Positions 1 through 14,700 of a stretch of DNA of 64,000 nt are shown here, piece by piece. Location: positions 4,716,001 through 4,780,000 of the forward strand of contig VCAZ01000005.1 of the NCBI GenBank assembly GCA_005784505.1. The letters run 5' to 3'. Position numbers and translations under genes: made by a program. The stretch is from Bagarius yarrelli. Lineage: Eukaryota > Chordata > Actinopteri > Siluriformes > Sisoridae. The notes under the pieces were generated by a model. It was not told the DNA's origin. It saw only the letters and a list, made by a program, of their open reading frames with translations, and did no database searches. Within the stretch, counting starts at the first letter, position 1; every line of letters begins with the position of its first letter.

Positions 1-244
1 TAGAAATCATTTTGTTATATTATTGTGTGTAGTATTAAATAAATTATCAAAGTAATTCTGGTCTTAAATAATTATGTTCAATGTTTGAAACTGTTATAAC
101 CTGCAGCATATATGATGTAATAAATATGGTGTCAGGAAAATCTTTATGTAGGTATAAGATAGGAGATACTGGTAGGTAAAATAAGGATCTAATGTAAAAT
201 GTAAATGCCTTTATTTTATCACGTATACTTTTTTTTTTACAGCA

Positions 245-512
245 CAGTGAAATGCATTTTTCGTATGTCCCATTTTAGTAAGTTGGGAGTCAGAGCACAG
301 GGTCAGCTATGATACAGTGCCCCTGGAGCAGGAGGGGTTAAGAGTCTAGCTCAAGGACCCAACAGTGATTGGCTTGCTGGTGGTTGGGCTTGAATCCAGA
401 TGTTTCTGGTCTTCAGATCAACAGCTGACGGTGGTGGGGCTTGAGCCAGGTGTTCCTGGTCTCCAGATCAGTGACTCAGCGCCTTAACCATTTGAGCCAC
501 CACTGCCCATCT
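245..512 (-). repeat. tRNA-derived SINE, family A, minus orientation, with internal duplication
   Basis: It reads as the reverse complement of the copies at 16713 and 49023. The 'gggtcagctatgatacagtg' core and the terminal 'ttaaccatttgagccaccac' (reverse of the A-box head) are clear. The B-box/anticodon-side segment occurs twice in tandem: 'cttgaatccag..ttctggtcttcagatca' and 'cttgagccagg..tcctggtctccagatca'. The tail is at the left end. Confidence 0.8.
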
Positions 513-1852
513 AATCCATTACCGCCACTGTACTCGAAATGGAAAATACAGAAATTTATATAAAACAAACTCAATAGTGTAGCCTGATTTTCTGTAGTTT
601 TTGTTTTTGCCATTTTTAACAAAGTGAAATTAAGGTGAGCTGTAAAGCTTGGCAGCTTTTGGGTTTTCAGAGATGAAATATAACATGTAAATAGACTATT
701 TAAGAACATTTGTACTATTTCTGTCAGGCATTTTGTCACATAGTTTGAACAATACAAGTAAAACAGTCTCAATGATTTTTATCACTGCTAGACACTGAGT
801 GCAAATATAAAGTATAATGAAAAACTAGCACTGACAGAGGTCTACACAAGCAGTAATAAATACAAGACATAAAAGCAGCACATGTCCAGTGTTAAATTAT
901 GTCTTGGACTGCAGTACCCTTTTCTAAAGAGTCCCAGCTGGCATTGTAGATCTGGGCTCTATGGGCCTCTGCTGCTAACAAACACTCTACTTCTTTCCTA
1001 AACTCGAAGTACTTACAGCTGTGGGAACCACACCCTCACACTATTCCTGTTTACGGTCCCCCTTTTGCATTACCCAAGACAAAAAGACAGGAATACAAGC
1101 TCTTCCTCCGGATCCAATGTAGAATTTATGGAAAGGAAATTTGCTGAATTGACAAATTGAAGATATCTGAAAAAAACAGATTATTTTATTTTAACATGTA
1201 AGATTTGTCCATTTTTCAATTTTTTTTTTCAATTTTTAATTTTAATTAGTTCTGTTTTTGTTTTTTAGCGTGTAGACCCAAATTATTTAGGACCAAACAT
1301 TCCGTGTTACACTTAGCTAAAGGCTAGGTGAACAATCTTTCAGGTTAATCATATTAACTTTCCTTGTCCTTATTAGTAATATTCTTAAAAGTGCATTATA
1401 TAAATAAAATATATAAATATGTCAATTATAATACATTTACCAATACTAATGTTCTCAGCCCTAATACAGAAAGGGAAAGGGGGTATTTTGTACATATTAT
1501 TAATTTACAGAAATGTATTAAGTAGAAAGGTATTTTTGATGACCAAACTAAACCTGTCTCTGATTTCTGCTTCATTTCAAGCTTGTAAACCTGCAAACAC
1601 AAAATTCAGGGTGGGCCTCGTTTCCCAATGGAAATCATATACAGGTGTTTGTTGCAGAACATCATGTCTGTGCTGAATGATGAAAACTGAGATTTGCATG
1701 AATTCTCTCACAGTGCTGCATGATCCAAACTGCCGGATCAGATTCAGCTCAATGACTCACTGGCTCTCATTGTCCTGTAATAGTCCTCTGTTGAGAACTC
1801 TGGATTAATTCTGTGGCAAAATGCACAACGCCATTTTTGATGCTACTTTATA

Positions 1853-2453
1853 CTGGTGCTGGGCGGTATGATCAAAAGATTTTTTTTCTATGCATGAGAG
1901 GGTATTAACATTTTTAACTGCTTGGGAGACGAAATTTTATATTTTTATATTTTACTGACATGATGAGTGAAAGGGACAGTACTCATGATTCTAATAGCCA
2001 CAGAGGACACTCGCTCAGCAGCTGCCTTAATACTCCTTTCCGCTGACGCTTTCCAGCCATGATTTCTCCCACTCTCGCTGGAACGTTTTCATTGTCTTTT
2101 GTTTCAGCTCTGAAACTTTTAAAACCGGAAGCGGATCTGGAGTTGCCATCGAACTGATGCTGACAGCGAGTATTACCCAGTCAGAGAAAGAATAGCACGA
2201 GTCTTCACAGATAACCGTTGGGATGGTTTGCATAAATGCTGCACATTCGAAAATACAAGCCAAACGTTGCCCCATATTGATTTGATTAGGACGCACTATT
2301 ACAGGGATGATTTCTTAATTTTAAAGAATGGGATTCGAGCCCTGCACCTTGTGAGTGTTGTTTAAGCGACATATGCTGATATTGCGGCATACTAAAACTT
2401 AGCAAAAATAAATACTGGTGTTCGGTATAAACCGGTATGATACCCAGCACTAG
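1853..2453. mobile_element. Non-autonomous DNA transposon with terminal inverted repeats
   Basis: The left end reads 'gtgctgggcggtatgatc'. The right end, reversed, reads 'gtgctgggtatcatacc'. These form imperfect inverted termini about 600 bp apart. An 89-codon open frame on the minus strand (2027-2296) lies inside and resembles nothing I recognise. No clean target duplication is visible, so the exact ends and superfamily (possibly hAT-like) are uncertain. Confidence 0.55.
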
Positions 2454-3853
2454 TGCTGTCTGTTGCTAGGCTCAGGCGTATGTGTCTAGTAAAAAGCCTT
2501 TTTAGCACTTAACTTGATCAAGTTATTTGGGGGATGATTTTTAGTAATATACAAAAACATCCGCTGATTTTTGTTTAATTGAAAAACAAAGATTAGGGGT
2601 GAACAAATGTGATTGGGTCTTTTAGAGCATCATTTATGCATCTGTTTTTGCTCTAAATTAAAAGGTTTTTAGTGATATTATTGACAGAATACCCAACTCC
2701 TGGTCTCGTCTGCAGTATTAGCATACAATAACAATTATGTTATAATTGTATGAGTTCCACATTAGTTACTATTTGTTAAGGAAAAAGTGTAGCATATGTG
2801 CTGACACTGTAAAAATTCTGCCCATTGCAGCATGAAACAGCGTATGAGCAGTCAACTTCCCTTGATTTGCTGATCCATGGTAATCTGTTCCATCTTGTGC
2901 ATGCAAAATCACTGGTAATTTACATTACTGGCTGATAGTCAATACAGGTAGCAAGCACTGGCATGTATGTGCCTACCACAAGCAAATTCTACGACATACT
3001 AACATTTACATTGGTGCAAATCTGCCAGGATGTGTGCTTGATTTTCAGCAACCAGAAGCAAGAAATACAGGAGTGACAGAGTCACAGTGAAGCAGATTGT
3101 TTTTGCTTAGCTTTGCAGTGGTGAAATGTTAAGCCCTTGAGGCATTGGAAGGTCAAGCTTTCTAGCTGTGTCTGTTTCTATCTCAGTTTCTGTCCCAGCC
3201 TGAGGTATTTCCATGGCAGCAGTGGATTCCTGACTCAGGGCTGGAACAGCAGGCTCATTAACTCTGCCCTCCAAACCCAGGAATGCATCACCTGTCAGCA
3301 GGAGAAAGCAGATAGTTTACACTACACCCAGGGAACCTGAACAAGGCACAGGTCATACGAGACACACAGGCTTCTTTGTCTCAGACATGTTTAATGGGGA
3401 AGGGTTTCCACAGGGTTGGATTGGGATATAAAAATAAAGGAAATGTACTCTTTGTACAATACTCAAGACATCACTGACATAACCACATCTGGATCTCTTC
3501 ATAGTATGGACCAGTGATGTCGTCTTTTTATTTCTGTGTTTAGTCATTTTCCTTAGATTTTGGTATTTGCTTTTATCACCTGGTGTAACCTCTCATCTAC
3601 GTAACAAGTCAGTTTTGTGTGTCTAAACTGTAAGGCAGTGCTTCGGGAAAACTGGAAAATCATGATTGAGGAATGCAGCTACACTGTTACCTGTCACCTA
3701 AAAGATTACCCAGTCTTATATAGCCTAAAGGTTATAAAAGTTATTTCCCTGCTGATCTCTTCAGTCTGTTTATGATCTGCTCAAACTCATTTCTTCATGT
3801 GACTGTAAAGTCCCGGATGTTCTTTTTATTAGCGCCCATGTTCTTCTCCACAG

Positions 3854-3990
3854 GGGAGATCGTGGTAAACGAGGCAAACTTTGTGCGGAAGTGCTTTGGG
3901 GCGGACAGCAGTCAAGATGACCTGTGGGGAAAGCTCATCTGCACCAACTTCAAAGTATCTTTCGTTACTCATGATCCCTTGCCACAACAG
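3854..3990 (+). CDS. mtmr10: mtmr10 coding exon 1 of window
   Basis: Acceptor 'tctccacag', donor 'gtaatc'. It encodes 'GEIVVNEANFVRKC' and 'DLWGKLICTNFKVSF', the start of the GRAM-like domain. The first codon (G) is split with the missing upstream exon, and the exon ends in phase 0 (…LPQQ). Confidence 0.95.
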
Positions 3991-5869
3991 GTAATCAAAA
4001 AAACAAGGTAATCAAGTCTATGTAGTTATGCGTAAATGGGTTTTTTAAGGTTGGAAACAATCCTGTAAGTTTTACTGGATCATGCTCACATTACTACATA
4101 TGAGCTGGAGGTTCAAGACATGCAGTTTATTTAAGTTGACAGTGGGTAAAGTAGCTTTGAAGAGATGAACATTGTTAATAAAAGCGTTCTCCAAATGATT
4201 TACATGACCTCTACCAGCCCCCACTAATGACCCCAGACAGGTTGGATCCATAGATTCATGCCGGTAATGTTTTCTAGCTTTAAAATCGGCTCGTTGCCAT
4301 AGTAATTATTATTCGAGTGGTAAATGTATTCGAGTGGTCTGAATGTTTTGGGGTATAATTTTGGTTATTATGTGCCCACTACAGCCACAGATGTCTGTGG
4401 AATTGTGTTTTTCTTCCCACCTCAATGTGTGTTGTCCATTTTTGGAACGTTTTTTTACCCACCATGGTTGTGAAGTGGGGTTTTTTAGTAAGCAAAGCCT
4501 CCCTGATAGCTAAAATCAACCATTCTAAAGACTTTCGGGCATTAATACACCAACAACCATGCCGCAGTTGAAGTCTCTAATGATTGAGAGGAATAATAAC
4601 AGAAGCTCTGGACTATTAGTCTAATGTACTAAGCATTGTTTCTTAAATACACAGACAAATATTTATGTATAATGATTGCAACTTTAGCTCTTACTTATTT
4701 TTGTATCGTCATTTTTTCCCCACTATTACTATACATTATTAACTTATTCTCTTTTTTATCCTAAACGTTTCTTGAACTATGCATAGACATGGACAATCCT
4801 AAAATATGTAATAATATGAATGTATAAATGTCTATTTTATTTGACAGTTCCCAGATAGTTTAGATCACCCAGTAACAATCCACGTGATTGTGTTACTGTA
4901 TACTGTAATGTATGAAATAATACTTTTTAAGCGTCAAAGTCAATCAGCATAGTCGGACTGTTATCTAATTATCAACATTTTGATGCGCTCTGGCTGAAAC
5001 CAGCCGACTTAGCTGTAGACTCATAATAATGCATTATTAACAACATAGGAAGAGCTGATGCTGAACTAAGGAATTTTTAGTTATATAATTAAAAAAAAAA
5101 TTTCTGTTGAAGGAAAATAAAGCACTTTGTTTCCCATTTGGCAGTAAATGCAGCTCGTGATCTGAGAGAGGGAAACAAACAATGACCACTCGTGATTGCA
5201 TTTTGTCGGTGGCAGCATTTCCTAGTTTGTCCCAAATCCTCCAAATATCACTTCTTTCATCTATCCATTGTCTTTATCCGCTTATTTCTAATCAGGGTCA
5301 TGGAGATCTGTTGAAATCTATTCAAGCTCTAATCGGGCAAGAGGCAGGGGTACAGCAGTCCAACACCTTAATCACTGAGCTACCAGATTCCCCTTGATTA
5401 ATGTAATGATTATTAATATAGTTTTTACATCCTGCATATATATATGTAAGGAACTCAGTAATGTTTACTCCACTGTTCTGTAAAGTGTAGGACTGGTTTA
5501 TGATACCGTTGATGTATTTGTAGGGTGGGGCTCTTGCGTAACTTGTTAAATGGCATGTTTTTTTCCCCCTTTGTATTTATTGTCTGTTATCAACAGATGT
5601 TTTTAACAGACTCCAAAACACACAACAGACACAACCTCTCAGTTTTGCATTTTTAGGTGTTATTTAGAGAGTTATTTATTACACCATTTTTCCGTGAGTG
5701 AATTCAAAACAAAGAACATGATTAGTTATTAGTTAGAACTTGAGTGAGAAATCTGTAAGGTTGAGCATTATTTACTGACGCTGACAGGTTTGTAATATGA
5801 ACACAAACACTGTACAAAAGTGTAATTATAAGTAGTACATTTTATTATTTTATATAAGTGCATCGTAAT

Positions 5870-5958
<89 letters not shown>

Positions 5959-6218
5959 GTATGTATAATAATGTGTATATATATATATATGTGTGTGTAT
6001 ATATATATATATAGTGTAGTATATATATATATATATATATGTATATCATATCTATAGCTCTCTATACTCATATCTCTATATTACACATATATATATATAT
6101 CTATAAATCATCTATATATTATATAATGTATATGTGTATATATGTATATATATATATATATAGATATGTATATATATGTATATATATATGTGTATATATA
6201 TATATATATATATGTGTA

Positions 6219-6251
<33 letters not shown>

Positions 6252-8680
6252 GTGTGGTATATATGTATGTGGTATATATATATATATATATATATGTATA
6301 TCTATATATATGTGTGTATATATGTATATATATATATATATGTGTGTGTATATATATATCTATCTATATATATATATAGATAGATATATATAGATATATA
6401 GATATATAATGTAAATAATAATAGTCAATATTGTTTTATCTCAATTTCTTTGTGTAAAGCTGCTTTGTGACAATCACCATTGTAAAAAGCGCTATACAAA
6501 TGAAACTGAATTGAATTGTGGTAATGATTATTGTACAGGCCAAGATAAAAAGGCACATTTCATATCTTTATTTGTTGGCTGATTAATTTTTAACATCACA
6601 ATAAGCATCTCTAACACACTTGTAGTTAATTTTTCTGTTTTCTTGTGGTCAGTAAGCATTCAGAATATTGTAACAGTCTATTTTGGTTGTTCTTTGGGAT
6701 GGACAAATCTCAGGGATTTCAGGTGTATTGTGTGGACATAGTCAAGAAACAATGCATCACATTTTAACTCGCATTAATCTCAGTGTGTTGATTTTTTCTT
6801 TGTTTTCTTGTTTAGAGGTTCCAATGTGTCCATCGGCTTCTGGGAGAACACGATGTCCCGCTGGCATGTGTGGAGCAGGTTGTGACTGGTGAGATCAGCT
6901 CCTAATGCAGCCGTTTTATTTAAAATGTTGACATAATTTCTTTGTTTGATGTATGATGTAAGACACGATGTAACTGATTACGGGTAAACTAATGTCGTGT
7001 TACTGTGATCAAAGTGCTAAATGTCTTTTATGTATAGCGGTTAATTGACACTTTAATTGCCTCATTATTCAATTTTATTTTTCCCAGGAGAGAGCTAATG
7101 TTTAGCATCAGTGTCAGAGTTTGACAATAGTGCCACTTGCCTTACTAGAGCTTTAGTCTTGTCGAGTATGAAACTTCATGCACATCAGACTATATGACAA
7201 TTTGTAAAAACGTTCTGGAGCTTTCTATTCATATCTTACAGAGCCTTCTCTCCAATCTCTGACTTGGGTTCTTCCCGGTCCCACCTCCTTTAATAAAGGC
7301 ACAAATGCCCCAAAATATCTTTAGGTCTGAACAAGAAGCAGTCAATCAGAGTCTCTCTCGTACTGTTATGCTCACTTACTGCACCAACAAGAGCGTTCAA
7401 ACCAGTGTACATTGCAAAACCCAAACCCAGGCAACTCCAGAGGCCCCCCAAAACACACCCCTACACATCCTATAAAAGGCATCACAACCTCTACCAGTGA
7501 TAAGCTATTTCAGTCACATGGTCATTCACACGTTGACCTACTGATGAGCTCATTGATCCAGATTGTGGCTCTGAGCTGCAATGCCTGGCTGGGATTTAGC
7601 TTGTTTTTGTTAGCTCGTTGCCGCTTGCTTGTTGCTGATTTAACCCCCCCCAAAGCCTAAAGGTTTATGTTGAACTGACAGAGCATGAAAATGAGTCTGC
7701 GTTCTGTGTGCCTGAAACAAAGGTCCATTATAAGCAGCTCAAGGCTTGGCAAAGTGTTTTCATAAACAGGCTGTCAGCGTGAAGGTGGAGTGTGGGCCAC
7801 TAGAAAACATGTCATACTGTTCTCTGAATGCAGTGCAGCCAGACCTGGAAATATGCCCTGACATTTTACGACTTCATATGACTTACTGTTAACTTTATAG
7901 CTACAGTATATATTCACACAGTGGAATTCCCTACAGTAGATGAAGTAAAAACAGTAACAGCAAACACTGCACTTAAAAGCAACCAGCATGACAATTAACC
8001 CCTTCCACCCCTTTAAAAGCTCTTTTCTACCCCACTGTTTCACAAAATGTGCCCAGGCATTTATACCACAAATAACTGCTATTTAGTATAAAATAGCAGA
8101 ATTTAATCATATAGTGCCAAGGGTGCGGTGTGCCCTCCCAAAGTTAGAGGAAAAGCAGTAACATTAACCGCGGGTTAAAATAAGTAGTTGTGTAAATGGG
8201 TTTGTACTTCTGTCCACACCGTAAAATGTAAACAAATAAAAAAAAAAAAAATCTTAATGCTTTAAATTCAATATCTTTTCAGATTGTGATTTTAAGTGGT
8301 CCTCTTATTTATTCTTCTATATTGTGTATTGCACCATGGTCCAGAAGAAGCTACGTTTGTAGGCTCTAACAAGACCATCTAGACTATGCAACGATTTGCA
8401 CCTGTCCAGTATCTTATACCACTATTTCTTATTTACAACACCTTGCTGACCATTACAAAAAAAGTTTTCTACGCTATACCGACACCTGGAAATCCCTTTC
8501 AGAAATAGTTTCCACTAGATATTGGCTTTGGAGATGTGTCCGATGAGGAGTTCTGGGGTTTCAGTTCATTCCGAAGGTGTTCAGTGAAGTTAAAACAGAA
8601 TCAGGGCTCCGTGCAGAACACTCAAGTTCTTTAAATCCAACCGGAATGCAGCACATCTTCAAGGAGCTCAGGGCATTGTT

Positions 8681-8711
<31 letters not shown>

Positions 8712-11700
8712 CAGTTATCTTTAGCAAACATCACGTTTATCTTGTTTGAAGACATTATAGCCCAAGATCATGACTTCCTATTTTTCTGCATATTATACCT
8801 TTAACAATCTGCAGACTTCAATGCCTACGTGTGTTTCTGCTCTCTGCAGTAAATGATGCGAAGGGTAAGCAGAAGGTTCTGGGCTCCAATAAGAAGCTAA
8901 AATTTAATCCCACTGAGTTAATCCTGTACTGCAAGGATTTCCGGATCGTCCGTTTCCGCTTCGACGAGGCTGGACCCGAGAGTGCCAAGAAGGTACACAC
9001 ACACACACACACACACACACACGACACAATTCATGCTCCTGACAGTTTATGGTTTTAAACAAAAAATGGAATTTAATCCAAGGAAATAGACCACACAAAC
9101 TTTATAATTTGTGTGGTGGATTAGATCGAAAGGAGATTCAGAGCTCATCTGAAGGCTCACACCAGTTCCACAGATAATGATAAGATCTAGTTTGAGTTAT
9201 CATTGTAAATGTATGGTTTTTCTTTCATGGTTGGCAAGGTGAAGACACTAAACTAGTGCCTTAAGCTGTCCAGTGACAGCAAAAACACAACCTTGGCCCT
9301 TTTCTTTGCTCTTGAGTGGCTATAGGATGGAGTGGATTACAGATTGTGTACTCCTCCAGTCACTCCTCCAGTTTTCCTTCATCCTGCCACTCCATCTGGT
9401 CAGCAGTATGTGGCTGAGCTCGGCTTTGTCTGTGTATGAACATGAGCCAGTGCTTTTCAACAATCTACTTGGCTGTCTGGGACGCAAGTGTCTTTTCTTT
9501 CACTTGAAAATGTCTGTTTAAACCTCCTTAGTTCTTTTCCAGGTATGAAAGAAGAAGTAATTCTTGGTTCATTTTTTCCTCTGACTAATCAGTTTCTTTC
9601 TGTTCCTTGTTCTTGAAATAGACTTGGGCATAAAAGAGTACCTTTTCCCATCAAACACACCCAAAATCTTTTTTTAAGAGTTAAAAGAAATGTAGTTCCT
9701 TTATTTCATATTACAGACTAGTTTAGGAGAAGTAATTCTTCATGTTAAAAGATCTGTTCACACAGGGAGACCCGTACTCGGTGACTCACGCTGCCCTTTT
9801 AAGGCCGCCTGGTTGCTTCATAACAGCTGCTGTTGCCCGGAGAAATTTGTGTAAAATCAACATAAACATTCCCCACAGTACTCTTGACTCACCGCTGTCT
9901 TTGTTTCATCATTTCTTTAGCACAGCAGCTTCTGATTGGCCATACCTTTAGCCTGACTCAGAGCAGGCATGAAAGAGTTCCACAATATGTTAGTTGTGGG
10001 ACTTCACTTACAAACGCTGGGTGCAAGTAACTTGCTTGTGAAGAGAATAATGGAGAAGAGAAAGGGGGGGGGCATAGAAGCAGAGAGGTAAAAGTCTGGT
10101 GGTTGATTCTGCCAGCTTCTGAGAAATATGTGAAGGAAGGCGAGACGGGGGCCGAAAAGCAGAAAAACAAGAGGGACAAAAAGGCCATTGAGGACAGGGC
10201 GCACTTTCTAATCGTTCAGCAAACACAGACGCATTTGTGTTTCAGTTCCGTTTCAGAGCCTCTCAAAAACCTCCAGGAAGGAATGCTGATCTGTGGAGCT
10301 TACGTGTAGGGCAAGTAGAATGTATTAGACTGGCACACAAACAGAGTCACAGCCGGAAAGTGTTCACACAGTGCATGTGATTCACTGTGTTGGGGTCTTT
10401 TATGAAACATTCAATTTCTACTTGGTTTTCTCCTACTGGAACTGTATCCTTCTCAAAAAACTCAGACGGTATTAAGTTGCCTTTTTGACTATTTTTAATA
10501 TCTAGGAGATAAAAACACTTTTTACTTAATTATGTACCAGTTTATAGTATCTTTTTTTAGCTCTAATTAGTAATGATTTCTGGTATCAGTGCGGTAATCC
10601 AGTGGGTAGCTCATCAGCATGTATATGGCACTATTGAAGTCTGCTTACTGTTCTATGTGAGGGGGACATTTTTATAAAAATAGCAAATGAAAATGATATG
10701 GCAAATGAATACAAACAAAATATTTTAATCCAATCAGATTAAACGAACTAATATAATTTACAGATAAATACCTATATTATTTAGCCGTAAATACCTATTA
10801 TAACGGAGTCCCGGATTGGGCTTTTTTCCCAATAAGGCCATACACTCTTGTAAAAAGTTGCAGTTAATTAGGTGTTTTCCTTTAAACAATTAAAATTTAT
10901 TAGGAAATATATATGACAACTTTTATAATGCTGGTGCCATCACTAAATTTGTTAAGCAATACCCAGCACCAAATAGATACAGCCAGTCCAAACAGTAAAA
11001 GCTACGAGTCCCTTTTCCAATACACTTTCACAAACTGCAGCTAAACAGCTTGTAAAACAAAAAAAGAACCGTCCTTTGAGTATTTTTATGTCCACCAGCT
11101 TAAGAGGTCAGTGAAATGATCCCCTGTCATATGCTTAGGAATGTCTCTCGTTAGGCTCTCCGCTCATTAAAAGCCTTAATGAAGTTGCACCCTATTGTTT
11201 AGCGGCTAAGATGAGCTGCCAGGCTTACCCTAAAATAACAGTATTTCCTGTTGTGTTAGCCACCGGGTCTTATGCACAGCTGATTACATAAAGCTAAATT
11301 CTAGTGACGGCTTTTCAACCCTCCTCCATGGAGTCTGCTCTCTGGATCCTTTTCGTTTCTGGTCTTAAACTTTATCCGACTTATTTTATGACTGATTAAA
11401 TATTTAGTTTGTCTGTATAGGTGTTGTTTTTAAATCGAAGTGCATCTGATACTGAGGATTAGTATTTTGGAAATGCGTCCCTATCTCAGTTTACAGTGAT
11501 TTAAACCAGATCCAATGAAATCATTTCGAGCTTCTTTTATGTTGTGACTTTCAGATGTTTTCATGTTTCATCTCATTGCTATAAAAACCTTTGTTTGCAG
11601 TCACACCTGTTGGAGCCCTGTCCATATTTTAAGTCTCTCCGTTAACTATGGTGTGTGTTTGCTTGGAATGGCTGTGTGGGATTTAATCACGCCTCCTGTG

Positions 11701-14700
11701 TCTGGCGACGGGGATTTGAACGTAATTACTGCATACAGCTAAAGAAGGGATGTTCCAGGGGTTTTTTTTAAACAGATGGAAAGGAGCCAAACTGTAATAG
11801 CATATTATGCTGAGGAACTTACAGAGCTACACACATGCACATACACGTGTCTAATGTAGCCGCACAAGTGTTTGTGCCCCGTTTCAGTCCTGCATGAATA
11901 ACATACATTGTGCAGGTTATTTTAGTGCCATAGCCACAATCACTACCCTTTGTTCACGCTATTCTTTACTCTGATCAGTTTTTTACTTGTACTGCATCTG
12001 TTTAAAGGTGCAGTGTGAAAGCCTTCTGTCTTCACTGTTTAAGCCTCCAGACAGACCGCAAACTGGGCTAATTAGGTAGAAAAGCAAGCCTGACCCTTAC
12101 TGCACAGTTTTATCAGGCCATTTAATTTCACACCTAGCATCTAAAAAGTGCACACGTATGATGTAAAAGCTCAGCTGTGTTGAATTTCTCAGCTGTGAAA
12201 ATAAATTCCTTGCACTTGATGTCCACAGTTTGTAGTAAAGGCAGGTCTGCTGGTCAGCCCAAAAAAAACACAGCTCTGAGTGTTGAGTGTTTTGCTTGGC
12301 TTGAAGCCTAAGTTATAATTTTTAGTTTTACTTTTCTGTTGAATGGCTGGTGAAGGTAAGTTTGCTGCGAGTTGAATGAAACAGTGTATAAAATAATAAT
12401 GAGTACTCATGGACATTGCTAATGCTGTCAGGATAATCCGAGGTAACGGTGAGTAAAGCTGGCTGGGTGCCTAAAGCAGGACGTCAGGTTTTATTGACTC
12501 TGGTACATTTAATCTCTCCGTTCACTTCTCATATTACTGTTTGGGTTAGAACGCTTCCTTTTTTTATACCTCAGGCTGAAATCCATCCATTAATTGACTA
12601 TATATCTTATGTTTAGAATTTATGTGATGTGTTTATGCAGTTTTTATATTACTATACATTTATCAAAAGAAAAATGTATATTAAATTTTACTAATTCATC
12701 CTTTTCTGGAAATCTGTCTGTTTATGGTTATTTTTTTCCACCCCTGCACCTGTAGATCCAGTACAATTTAGTTTGGGTTCTGATGTTCAGTAATTATTAT
12801 GCATTTTTTTTTAATTAAATGGTAATTGTCATTTTAAAGATTCTTTTAGCCACTCTCGTTCAGTCTGCATTTATTGTAATAAAAGTAATGCCGCAATGTT
12901 TTTATTACACTAAGGGGTTTTGTCTAGTGATGATAATCATGGCTGACCTGTGCTGCAGGTTTGCCTTGCTATTGCACACTACTCCCACCCAGCCGACAGC
13001 CAACTACTGTTTGGGTTTGAGTACGTCGGTACATGCTACTATGGCTCCTCAGGTAATATACATGTACACACACACACAGACACACAAACACACATGCATG
13101 CATTAGACACACTCTGTTGTCCACAAATGAGTTGGCAAGTGCATCAGCATTGTGTATTTTGTGTGTGTAGGTCAGAAGGTGAATGGAGTGGACTCTGGGA
13201 AGAAGGTGCAGACGGCCATGTTTGACTGCTCTTCAGATTGGGACAGAGAGATCAAACGAACTGGTGCTTCAGAATGGCGAGTGTGTGCCATTAATGAGGA
13301 GTATCTGGTCTCCCCTAGGTGTGTGATGGTGTGTCTTCGTGTGTGCCTGTGCCTCGTTTGTGTGAACATTTGCCATTCTGTGTGTCTTTGCGTGTGTGTG
13401 TTTGTGTTTATATAGTCTGGGGTTTTGTATGTGTAGGTGTACATTATATTTACGAAATATTAATTTCCAGACAGCAGTGTGGACTGTTAAAAAATGTAGG
13501 ATTAATGTAAATTGGGTATTATTTTCATAGATCTTGCACTGAAAACAACATTGTGTTATGCAACAGGTTTATAACCAGCTTATCTAACAGCTCCATCTGT
13601 GATGCCTGAAAATGCTTTGATTTTTGAACAGCAAAATTACTGCTGAAAAGCTTATGAATTTTGGCTCGGTCCCGAAATAAAATACAACTGTATTATCTAT
13701 TACATTAAGGTTAGCACATTCTTGGACGTACTATAGCCGCCATTTTTGATATTGACACATGACATCTATGACATCACACAGCAGAGCAAATTAACAATTT
13801 AAAGTTGGTTGAACGAGTGCAATTTACCAACTACGGGTGTGTAAAAAAAAAAAAAAACGATTCATTGACGAATCGCGATTCTTTTACTAACACGATTCTC
13901 AAAAGTCCAGAATTTACACAACAGAAGAATTAGGAAAAAAGTGATTCCCAGAATCTGAATCGGATCGTAAAACACCTATTACCTACGAGGAACAATAAAA
14001 GCACTTGAAAAGTGCCGCATCACTCCCGTGCATCCTGAGTTGTCATGGAATGGTAAAGTGTACGTCGTATGCATACTTTAAAATCCGGCCAGTTTTGCCT
14101 ACTATATTCTGTATGAGGATTCAGACACAGTAACCCTCACATACTGTTTAGGTTGGAAGTATGCATTTTTAGAGTTAAAAAAAATCAGCAGTGCAGACAA
14201 GTTGCACCCTGTAATTCTTTTTTTTCATGTAACCCATCCTAGTTACTTATCTTAAAATTGCTTCTGCCTTAGATGGCACTGATAGAACTGGTTAGGATTA
14301 ACAGCAAATGATTCATCCAGTATGATTGTGGGTTGTTTTTGTGTGTCTGTGGCTCCTTTTTTGTACAAAGGACAAAGGTAACCAGTCCTAGTGACAGATA
14401 ACAGGGCCCCTCACCAGCCCTTACACTCTCTGTATCCTGTTAACAGTAAAAGTAATCTGGTGTATCTTGTTTTACGCTTCTAAAAGTGTGTTGTTGTCTC
14501 TTATTTCCCAGTCTCCCAGAGTTCTTTGTGGTTTCATCTTCCTTGGCAGATCAGGACCTGAAGCAGTTTGCTTGTTATTTTAAAGCTCAGCGTCTCCCAG
14601 TGAGTTTCTCTGCCTTCACTGCCGTCCCTGATTGCAAACTGCTTTCCAATTAATGTTGAGTGTGAAAGAAAATGCAACTTTTTGAGCCAAAAAAAAAAAA

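Larger units (their letters stand above)
1..3853 (+). other. Upstream intron of mtmr10, no coding exon found
   Basis: No exon encoding the expected MTMR10 N terminus ('MFSLKPPK'-type start or a segment ending '...LP') could be found on either strand, so this is taken to be intron. It holds a reverse-oriented tRNA-SINE (245-512) and a TIR element (about 1853-2453). The remainder is AT-rich sequence with no feature I recognise. Confidence 0.6.

Noticed and set aside
5768..6393. Several open frames made of Y/I/V repeats on both strands
   Set aside because: They arise from the (TA)n/(TATG)n microsatellite. There is no complexity or splice context.
12950..13225. 91-codon plus frame spanning mtmr10 exons 4 and 5 without a splice
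   Set aside because: The stretch between 13053 and 13170 is a CA-rich intron with good GT/AG ends. The spliced form keeps the family sequence in the right frame and the read-through does not.
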